NCBI GenBank assembly: GCA_023229605.1
Contig: JALNYY010000200.1
Location: 1-5,813 of the forward strand
From: Methylobacter sp.
GTDB taxonomy: Bacteria > Pseudomonadota > Gammaproteobacteria > Methylococcales > Methylomonadaceae
Length of the DNA stretch: 5,813 nt
Direction of reading: 5' to 3'
The position numbers were made by a program, and so were the translations under genes. Position 1 is the stretch's first letter. Each line of letters starts with the position of its first letter. Below are positions 1 to 4,901 of the stretch, one piece after another. A model generated the notes under the pieces. That model ran no database searches. It was not told where the DNA came from and saw only the letters and a list, made by a program, of their open reading frames with translations.

Positions 1-168
1 GATATGAATGTGGTGATGAACGATGCCGCGGCGTTTATTGAAGTGCAGGGGACGGCTGAGGGCCATGCGTTCAGGAAAGAAGAACTGGATGCAATGCTGG
101 AGCTGGCGGGCGCAGGCATCAAGCAATTGCTGGAAAAACAACGTATAGCATTAGAAAATCATAAATGA
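1..168 (+). CDS. rph: Ribonuclease PH, C-terminal end (5' truncated by window)
   Basis: This is the last 55 codons of a gene that enters from the left edge in frame 1 and stops at TGA 166-168. RNase PH is a phosphorolytic 3'-5' exoribonuclease that trims the 3' ends of tRNA precursors in the cytoplasm. The visible residues match the family C-terminus: DMNVVMND at the very start, then FIEVQGTAEG, then a helix of the form F-x-x-E-E-L-D-A-M-L-E-L-A-x-x-G-I. The stop codon overlaps the start of rdgB in an ATGA arrangement, a common rph-rdgB order in proteobacteria that suggests translational coupling. The phosphate-binding and RNA-binding parts lie outside the window, so whether the enzyme is intact cannot be judged. 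Confidence 0.93.
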   Translation, partial: DMNVVMNDAAAFIEVQGTAEGHAFRKEELDAMLELAGAGIKQLLEKQRIALENHK

Positions 169-776
169 CCTTTTCAACATTACAGAAAATCGTCCTGGCC
201 AGCGGCAATCCCGGCAAGATCAGGGAAATCCAGGCAATATTGGCTGATCATCCGATCGTTCCGCAGTCCGCGTTTAATGTTGTCGACGCGGAAGAAACCG
301 GCGCTACGTTTGTAGAAAACGCCATTTTAAAAGCCAGAAATGCGGCATTGCATTGCCAGTTACCGGCAATAGCCGATGATTCGGGACTGGTCGTTGACGC
401 ACTGAACGGCGAGCCCGGCGTCATTTCCGCACGATATGCCGGAGTCGGCGCCGGCGACCGGGACAATCTGGACAAGCTGTTGCGGGAGCTTGCGGGCGTC
501 CCGGACGAACTGCGCACGGCGCGGTTTATCTGTGTGATGGTGTTTATGGAGCATGCCTATGATCCTTGTCCGGTCATCGCCCAAGGCGTTTGGGGAGGCA
601 GGATTCTGGATCATGCAGCCGGTGAAAACGGTTTCGGTTATGACCCGGTTTTTTGGGTGCCGGAGCAGTTATGCACATCGGCGCAATTACCGGCAGCCGT
701 TAAAAACTCGCTGAGTCACAGGGGACAGGCGCTGAAGTCTTTAACCGCACTAATCAAGGCTAGGGAAGCCGCCTGA
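165..776 (+). CDS. rdgB: dITP/XTP pyrophosphatase (RdgB/HAM1 family)
   Basis: The enzyme hydrolyses non-canonical purine nucleoside triphosphates (dITP, XTP, ITP) to the monophosphate and pyrophosphate, keeping deaminated bases out of DNA and RNA. It acts as a cytoplasmic dimer. At 203 residues it has normal family length (about 195-205). Family motifs appear in order: the nucleotide-binding LASGNPGKIREI at residues 11-22, ETGATFVENAILKAR at 44-58, the catalytic and metal-binding ADDSGL at 70-75 (the second Asp, D72, matches the catalytic Asp of E. coli RdgB), GVISARYAG shortly after, GENGFGYDPVF in the second half, and the SHRGQAL base-recognition motif near the C-terminus. The ATG overlaps the rph stop by 4 bases, so translation probably depends on rph. 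Nothing looks truncated or degenerate. Confidence 0.97.
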   Translation: MTFSTLQKIVLASGNPGKIREIQAILADHPIVPQSAFNVVDAEETGATFVENAILKARNAALHCQLPAIADDSGLVVDALNGEPGVISARYAGVGAGDRDNLDKLLRELAGVPDELRTARFICVMVFMEHAYDPCPVIAQGVWGGRILDHAAGENGFGYDPVFWVPEQLCTSAQLPAAVKNSLSHRGQALKSLTALIKAREAA

Positions 777-780
777 TCTG

Positions 781-1833
781 GTGAGCGCATTACTTTCCAT
801 CGCCGGCCAGTTCGCCGATGCCGTTACAAGGATAACCCCGCTCGGCAACGGCCTGATTAACGATACATATCTGGTCGCAACACAATCGTCCACGTTTGTT
901 CTGCAACGCATAAACAGCACGGTTTTTCCTGCGCCCAAACTGATCATGGCTAATCTGGCAACGCTTAATCGGCATATAGCGCAAAAAGCCGGTGCGTCGG
1001 TTAAGTTGAAAATCCCGGAAATTTTAAAGACTGCAGATGACGAATCGCTTTATCAGCATGAAAACGGCGATTGCTGGCGGGCGTTGAGTTTTATCGCCAA
1101 TACTGAGAGCATTGAGGCTATCGGTAGTCTCGGCGATGCGGAGCAGGCCGGATTTGCGCTGGGGCATTTTCATCGCTTAATCAGCGACCTTGATCCCTCG
1201 CTTTTGCATGACACCTTGCCCGGCTTTCATATAACGCCGGAATATTTAAGGCGTTATCGTCAGGTTTTACAGCCGCCGATACGGCAAAATCGTTATTGCA
1301 TTGAATTTATCAGCCGTTTTCAGCATATCGCCGATGACCTGGAGGCAGCCAGACAACAGGGTTTACTGTCTTTGCGGGTTATTCACGGCGACCCCAAGTT
1401 AAACAATTTCTTGTTTGATAAACACAGCAAGAAAATCGTCAGCATTATTGATCTGGACACCGTCAAGCCGGGCCTGGTTCATTACGATATTGGCGACTGC
1501 ATACGGTCTTGCTGCTCCACCAGCGACTCGGTCGGGTTTGATCTGGCTGTTTGCGCCGCGCTGTTAAAAAGCTATTTGTCCGAGGCCGGTGCATTTTTTA
1601 CCGAATACGATTATCACTATTTATATCCCGCCATCCGGCTGATTCCATTTGAATTAGGCGCCCGCTTTTATACCGATTATCTGGAAGGCAACCGGTATTT
1701 TAAGGCGACAGATCCAGAGCAGAACTTACGCCGCGCCATCAATCAATTTCGCTTATGTGAAAGCATCATGTCGCAGGAGTCGGCAATTAAGACCCTGATC
1801 GCACAGTTGCAAAACAAAGTTAATATCAAGTAA
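781..1833 (+). CDS. APH-fold small-molecule kinase, NahK-like (putative N-acetylhexosamine 1-kinase)
   Basis: This 350-residue protein has the aminoglycoside phosphotransferase / choline kinase fold. The catalytic loop is HGDPKLNN at residues 202-209, with D204 the likely catalytic base and N209 a metal ligand. The metal-binding motif is IIDLDT at 222-227, with D224 in the DFG position. The N-terminal lobe carries GLINDTYLV and then VLQRINSTVF (about 40-49), a combination I associate with the Bifidobacterium N-acetylhexosamine 1-kinase (NahK) branch rather than with antibiotic kinases. The likely role is ATP-dependent phosphorylation of a sugar or amino sugar at C1, but the substrate is inferred. 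I accept the GTG start at 781 because it lies 4 bases after the rdgB stop and leaves a full N-lobe. The nearest purine-rich stretch, AGGGAAG around 762-768, is far from the start, so initiation may rely on coupling to rdgB. Confidence 0.82.
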   Translation: MSALLSIAGQFADAVTRITPLGNGLINDTYLVATQSSTFVLQRINSTVFPAPKLIMANLATLNRHIAQKAGASVKLKIPEILKTADDESLYQHENGDCWRALSFIANTESIEAIGSLGDAEQAGFALGHFHRLISDLDPSLLHDTLPGFHITPEYLRRYRQVLQPPIRQNRYCIEFISRFQHIADDLEAARQQGLLSLRVIHGDPKLNNFLFDKHSKKIVSIIDLDTVKPGLVHYDIGDCIRSCCSTSDSVGFDLAVCAALLKSYLSEAGAFFTEYDYHYLYPAIRLIPFELGARFYTDYLEGNRYFKATDPEQNLRRAINQFRLCESIMSQESAIKTLIAQLQNKVNIK

Positions 1834-1919
1834 AGCTTTCATTCCTAGTCTGAACTGAAAATACCTTGTCACGTTTATGATGCCCGTTGTTGGCAGCATT
1901 AAACCGCCTGATTTTGTAA

Positions 1920-1934
1920 GATAATCGGATTATT
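1920..1934. repeat. Short AT-rich palindrome GATAATCGGATTATT
   Basis: ATAATC and GATTAT are perfect inverted 6-mers around a single central G, in the non-coding region between the kinase and porin genes. The half-sites GATAAT/ATTATT resemble Fur or other helix-turn-helix half-sites, but their spacing does not fit the standard Fur layout. It lies about 150 bases upstream of the porin start. Its function is unknown and chance occurrence is possible in AT-rich DNA. Confidence 0.3.
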
Positions 1935-1981
1935 TTCAGGTAATCCCCCTAATCCACGCATGCAGTTCCAATAGGAACCGA

Positions 1982-2009
1982 GAATTAATAAACCCTGCTT
2001 TATTAATTC
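1982..2009. repeat. Perfect 11-bp inverted repeat with 6-base spacer upstream of the porin promoter
   Basis: The left arm GAATTAATAAA (1982-1992) is the exact reverse complement of the right arm TTTATTAATTC (1999-2009), with CCCTGC between them. It ends one base before the Fur-like box at 2011 and 13 bases before the candidate -35 element. The stem is almost pure AT, so it is a poor RNA hairpin and has no U-tract on the + strand. That makes a protein-binding operator or a weak bidirectional structure more likely than a strong terminator for the kinase gene. Confidence 0.6.
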
Positions 2010-2010
2010 A

Positions 2011-2029
2011 AATAAGAATCGTTTGCATC
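2011..2029. promoter_or_regulatory. Candidate Fur box overlapping the -35 region of the porin promoter
   Basis: The 19-mer AATAAGAATCGTTTGCATC matches the Fur-type palindrome AATGAGAATnATTCTCATT at 13 of 18 defined positions when compared by eye. The left half, AATAAGAAT, differs by one base, while the right half is poor. Against the E. coli GATAAT-type 19-mer the match is only 10 of 19. The position over the -35 element is where an iron-responsive repressor would act. The assignment is tentative. Confidence 0.38.
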
Positions 2030-2052
2030 ATTATAACTATTTAACTTATACT
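2023..2052 (+). promoter_or_regulatory. Candidate sigma-70 promoter for the porin gene
   Basis: TATACT at 2047-2052 matches the -10 consensus at 5 of 6 positions. TTGCAT at 2023-2028 is a weak -35 (3 of 6) with an 18-base spacer. Transcription would begin near 2058-2060 and give a leader of about 26 bases. That leader contains a GAGG ribosome-binding site at 2074-2077, 8 bases before the porin ATG. The -35 overlaps the Fur-like site. Confidence 0.5.
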
Positions 2053-2085
2053 TCTTTCACCAATTATTTGTGTGAGGCCGTGTAA

Positions 2086-3519
2086 ATGAAAAAGAATAAC
2101 CAATTATTAAAAAGCGGGGTATTGACTGCGCTTGTCGCTTTAAGTACACCCGTTAGCGCCTTAGAAAAACCGCAAACCATGGAAGATATGTGGAAAATCA
2201 TTCAAGCGCAGCAAAAACAAATTGATGAAATGAAAACGGCGATGAACGCTGTTCCTCCACCAGTTAAAACTGCAAGTGGCGATGTAAAGCAATTAGAACG
2301 AAAAACCGATGTACTTAGCCAGGAAGTTGAGAAATTGCGTACCAATCTGTCCATTCCTGAAGAAGCAAAATACAAAAGCGCTTATGGTTTGGGACCGGCT
2401 GCATCGAAGATTTATTCGGCCGGCAAAGGTTTGTCTATTGGCGGCTACGGTGAAGGCAATTATTCGGCTAAGGTTGGAGACAAGGGCAACAGCAATGACA
2501 GTGCTGATCTCACAAGAGGCGTTTTGTATGTAGGTTATAAATTTACCGACCGCATCCTTTTCAACAGTGAAATTGAATTCGAACATGCCAGCAGTGGCGA
2601 AGGCTCCGAATTAAAAGGGGAAGTTGGAATCGAATTTGCGTCACTGGATTTCTTTATCAATCAAAAGGCCAATGCTCGCACAGGCTTAGTTTTGATGCCG
2701 ATGGGTTTGGTCAACCGGATTCATGAGCCGTTATTCTATTTTGGTAATCACCGTCCCGAAGTAGAACAACGCATCATACCCAGTACCTGGCGCGAAATGG
2801 GTGCGGGCTTATTTGGCGCAATCACGCCGGAGCTGACATATACCGCTTATGTAGTTAATGGCTTGGATGCTACTGGATTCACTTCCGACGGTATTCGCGA
2901 AGGTCGAGGAGGAGGCAGCAATGCCAGAGCCGAAAACTTCGGTTATGTTGCGCGCATGGATTATGATCCTGGCGCATTACCTGGGCTTACTGTCGGCGGT
3001 TCGGCTTATGTCGGCAATTCAGGACAAAACCAGACCTTCGCCGGGCAAAAGGCCGATGTCTTTACGCAACTTTATGAAGCGCATGTGCAATGGAAATACC
3101 GCGGCCTGGAATTCCGCACCTTGGGTTCATGGGGGCATATCAATGATGCGGCTCAGGTCACTGCCGCAAATATAGCCAGAAATGGGCCGATTGACCCGGA
3201 TCACCCCAACGCAGGCCAAGTCGTAGGTTCTGAAAACTACGGATTTTACACAGAGGTGGGCTACGATGTGCTGCCGTTACTGTGGCAGGATACGACACAG
3301 TATCTTGCGCCTTTCTTCCGCTATGAAAAACTGAACACGATGGCCAAGGCGCCTGTCGGCTATGCCAATGATCCAACCAGAGACTGGCGAATCTATCAGG
3401 TGGGCTTGCAATACAAGCCTATCCCCAATGTCGTCATCAAGGCCGATTACCGCAATTATGCCGCGAAACAAGGCCCTTTGCCGGATGATTTCAACTTGGG
3501 TTTCGGGTTTATTTTCTAG
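2086..3519 (+). CDS. Outer-membrane porin-like beta-barrel protein with N-terminal coiled coil
   Basis: This 477-residue protein is predicted to form a solute channel in the outer membrane. The Sec signal peptide is residues 1-25: MKKNNQ, a hydrophobic core, then PVSA with cleavage before LEKP. Residues about 30-90 are polar and heptad-like (WKIIQAQQKQIDEMK, then VKQLERKTDVLSQEVEKLR), so a periplasmic, possibly trimeric, coiled coil is likely. From about residue 115 the sequence alternates in the beta-barrel manner, beginning GLSIGGYGEGNYSA, and ends FNLGFGFIF with the terminal Phe typical of BAM substrates. The overall look is of the OprP/OprO or DcaP-like porin group, which I infer without alignment. 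GAGG at 2074-2077 supports the ATG. A promoter with a Fur-like site precedes the gene and a hairpin terminator follows, so it is probably transcribed alone or only loosely with the downstream genes. The substrate cannot be read from the sequence. Confidence 0.83.
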   Translation: MKKNNQLLKSGVLTALVALSTPVSALEKPQTMEDMWKIIQAQQKQIDEMKTAMNAVPPPVKTASGDVKQLERKTDVLSQEVEKLRTNLSIPEEAKYKSAYGLGPAASKIYSAGKGLSIGGYGEGNYSAKVGDKGNSNDSADLTRGVLYVGYKFTDRILFNSEIEFEHASSGEGSELKGEVGIEFASLDFFINQKANARTGLVLMPMGLVNRIHEPLFYFGNHRPEVEQRIIPSTWREMGAGLFGAITPELTYTAYVVNGLDATGFTSDGIREGRGGGSNARAENFGYVARMDYDPGALPGLTVGGSAYVGNSGQNQTFAGQKADVFTQLYEAHVQWKYRGLEFRTLGSWGHINDAAQVTAANIARNGPIDPDHPNAGQVVGSENYGFYTEVGYDVLPLLWQDTTQYLAPFFRYEKLNTMAKAPVGYANDPTRDWRIYQVGLQYKPIPNVVIKADYRNYAAKQGPLPDDFNLGFGFIF

Positions 3520-3546
3520 CCCGCAAACCATTTTCATCGCGAAAAC

Positions 3547-3583
3547 ACGAACGGCCGCATGAAACCGGCCGTTCGTATTCTTT
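3547..3583 (+). terminator. Rho-independent-type terminator after the porin gene
   Basis: ACGAACGGCCG (3547-3557) pairs perfectly with CGGCCGTTCGT (3566-3576). This gives an 11-bp GC-rich stem with an 8-base loop, starting 27 bases after the porin stop. The following ATTCTTT is only moderately T-rich, so termination may be partial and allow read-through into the FMN-binding gene. Confidence 0.75.
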
Positions 3584-3608
3584 ACAGAAAACAAGTAAAA
3601 TCCATAGT
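3581..3608 (+). promoter_or_regulatory. Weak candidate promoter for the FMN-binding / membrane protein pair
   Basis: TTTACA at 3581-3586 (5 of 6 to the -35 consensus) and CATAGT at 3603-3608 (4 of 6 to -10) are separated by 16 bases. A second possible -10, CATAAT at 3646-3651, lies nearer the gene but lacks a convincing -35. The strong terminator just upstream implies that some promoter exists here. Which one is used is uncertain. Confidence 0.3.
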
Positions 3609-3674
3609 TTGTCGGAGGTGTTAAACTATTTACGTTTATCCACTACATAATAAATTCTGCAAACGGAACGTCCT

Positions 3675-4229
3675 ATGAAAACAATCAGGCAAGGGGGATT
3701 TTTTATTCTCTTTATATTACTGCTAAGCGCAGTAGCCCCCAGCTTCGCTACAGTCTTTTACAGTAAAAATGAAGCGCTGGAACTGGCTTTCGGCAAAGAC
3801 ACGCCGATCGAGCAGCTGTCGTTATTTCCCGATGAACAGCAAGTCGCCAAAATTGAAGAACTGTCCAAGGTTAAACTGGATTCAGGCCTGTTTACCTTCT
3901 ATGTCGGCAAAGATCGCGATAAGGTTCTCGGTTATGCCGCAATTGAATCCGGCACAGTCAGAACCAAACCGGAAACATTACTGATAGTGCTGACCCCGAA
4001 TGGCGAATTACGCAACGTCTATACCCTCGCCTTTCACGAACCGCCGGAATATCAGCCGCCTGAACGCTGGTTTGAGCAGTTGTACAAACGTCCGTTATCC
4101 GAAATGGATTTTAATAAAGGCGTTGATGGCATAAGCGGCGCCACATTGAGCACAAGGGCGGCAGTCGGCAGCATCCGCAAGGTGATGGCGATTTATCAGG
4201 TTTTGGTAAAAGATCAGGGTAAAAATTAA
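3675..4229 (+). CDS. Secreted FMN-binding domain protein with covalent flavinylation motif
   Basis: This 184-residue protein belongs to the FMN-binding domain family of NqrC/RnfG-type flavoproteins. Residues 1-25 form a Sec signal peptide (MKTIRQGG, hydrophobic core, then SFA with cleavage before TVFY), so the protein acts outside the cytoplasm. The FMN-binding domain covers about residues 75-175 and contains D151-G-I-S-G-A-T157, a full match to the Dxx(S/T)GAT motif in which ApbE-type transferases attach FMN by a phosphoester bond to the Thr, here T157. No further domain is visible. The length suits a single-domain electron carrier. The ribosome-binding site is weak (GGAA at 3665-3668). The stop overlaps the next start by one base (TAATG), so the two products probably work together, perhaps with the membrane protein delivering electrons to the flavin. 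The final redox partner is unknown, and no apbE is in the window. Confidence 0.88.
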   Translation: MKTIRQGGFFILFILLLSAVAPSFATVFYSKNEALELAFGKDTPIEQLSLFPDEQQVAKIEELSKVKLDSGLFTFYVGKDRDKVLGYAAIESGTVRTKPETLLIVLTPNGELRNVYTLAFHEPPEYQPPERWFEQLYKRPLSEMDFNKGVDGISGATLSTRAAVGSIRKVMAIYQVLVKDQGKN

Positions 4230-4732
4230 TGCGTTATTTCGTTACCGGCGAACAGCACCGTAAAGCCTTGTTAAACACCCTGGTGTTAATGTTTTTGGGC
4301 TATATCGCCTTATTGTGGGTCAGCAATGCTCTGATGTATTTTCATCATATGGATTTAACGCCCGATTCGGTGGTCCTCTATTACCTGGGCTCTGAAGAAC
4401 ACTTTACGCCGCCGCGCAGTTACCAGGGCATGCTGGAAGTTTCGCATTTCCACCTGTTTTCGATGGGCATGCTGGTGCTGACTTTAACCCATTTAATGCT
4501 GATGACAGAGTTCTCGGTGCGGCTGAAAATCTGGATAAGCGGACTGACTTATCTTTCGGCTTTGGCCGATGAGGCAGGCGGCTGGCTGGTCAGGTTTGTC
4601 GATCCTCTGTTTGCCTGGTTTAAAATTGCCGCCTTTTTATTATTGGAGTTTTCACTGGCGACGCTGTTGGTTGTGGTTATTACCGCCCTGATCCGCGCCC
4701 AGTTGCGGTTGCGGCAAAATAGTTCCGAATAA
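4229..4732 (+). CDS. Histidine-rich four-helix inner-membrane protein, possible b-type cytochrome (uncharacterised)
   Basis: I do not recognise a named family for this 167-residue protein. Hydrophobic segments lie near residues 13-38, 70-92, 97-118 and 127-155. Basic residues (R2, H10-R-K, R98-K100, R156-R162) favour a four-helix topology with both ends in the cytoplasm. Histidines cluster at the predicted periplasmic end of helix 1 (H39, H40), in the loop (H58), and in helix 2 (H73, H75, H88). H73 and H88 are separated by 14 residues, close to the spacing of stacked heme ligands in membrane b-type cytochromes. Heme binding is therefore plausible but inferred. The loop between helices 1 and 2 (about 39-70) is the largest external part and could contact the flavoprotein encoded immediately upstream. 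The ATG overlaps the upstream stop by one base, and CAGGG near 4215-4219 may serve as the ribosome-binding site. Confidence 0.75.
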   Translation: MRYFVTGEQHRKALLNTLVLMFLGYIALLWVSNALMYFHHMDLTPDSVVLYYLGSEEHFTPPRSYQGMLEVSHFHLFSMGMLVLTLTHLMLMTEFSVRLKIWISGLTYLSALADEAGGWLVRFVDPLFAWFKIAAFLLLEFSLATLLVVVITALIRAQLRLRQNSSE

Positions 4733-4752
4733 AGTTTATTTTCACCCCCTTC

Positions 4753-4770
4753 TGTGCTATTAACAGCACA
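4753..4770. repeat. Small hairpin downstream of the membrane protein gene
   Basis: TGTGCT (4753-4758) and AGCACA (4765-4770) are perfect 6-bp inverted arms around ATTAAC. The hairpin begins 20 bases after the stop codon. There is no T-run after it on the + strand, so it is at best a weak terminator or an RNA-stabilising 3' end. Confidence 0.35.
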
Positions 4771-4785
4771 ACCTTAATCTGAACA

Positions 4786-4800
4786 GCCTGTATTTCAGGC
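4786..4800. repeat. Second small hairpin, GCCTG-TATTT-CAGGC
   Basis: Perfect 5-bp GC-rich arms surround a 5-base loop. The right arm CAGGC recurs at 4804-4808, so an alternative pairing with a longer loop exists. No U-tract follows. Together with the hairpin at 4753-4770 it separates the membrane protein gene from the peroxidase gene. Function uncertain. Confidence 0.3.
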
Positions 4801-4830
4801 GCGCAGGCAGACATATCAGATTACGAGCAA

Positions 4831-4858
4831 CTGAATAGCTGGTTTCAAAGATTATAAA
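4831..4858 (+). promoter_or_regulatory. Candidate promoter for the di-heme peroxidase gene
   Basis: TATAAA at 4853-4858 matches the -10 consensus at 5 of 6 positions. CTGAAT at 4831-4836 is a weak -35 (3 of 6) with a 16-base spacer. The implied transcript leader is about 37 bases. The weak -35 would be compatible with an activator, but no recognisable binding site was found. Confidence 0.35.
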
Positions 4859-4889
4859 CAGTAACAACTGCTTTTCTCTATGACACAAC

Positions 4890-4895
4890 AGGAGG
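4890..4895 (+). promoter_or_regulatory. Consensus ribosome-binding site AGGAGG for the di-heme peroxidase
   Basis: A full AGGAGG lies 6 bases before the ATG at 4902 and fixes the start of the peroxidase gene. It is much stronger than the ribosome-binding sites of the other genes in the window, suggesting efficient translation. Confidence 0.85.
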
Positions 4896-4901
4896 TTCAT
4901 C

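Noticed and set aside
248..614. Antisense open frames opposite rdgB
   Set aside because: They lie wholly within a gene with every RdgB motif intact, show no recognisable protein features and have no ribosome-binding site, so they are shadows of the coding strand.
781..1833. Aminoglycoside resistance gene
   Set aside because: The fold is shared, but the LQRIN N-lobe motif and IDLDT metal site fit NahK-like metabolic kinases better, and the gene sits in a housekeeping unit with no sign of mobility.
1834..2085. A small gene or riboswitch in the kinase-porin gap
   Set aside because: No open frame with a ribosome-binding site and no recognisable riboswitch core were found. The gap is explained by repeats and promoter elements, and the predicted transcript leader is only about 26 bases.
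3609..3650. Possible tiny leader peptide beginning at GTG 3618 next to GGAGG, or at TTG 3609
   Set aside because: The GGAGG directly abuts the GTG with no spacer, the peptide would be only 10 codons, and no attenuator-like hairpin follows it before the FMN-binding gene.
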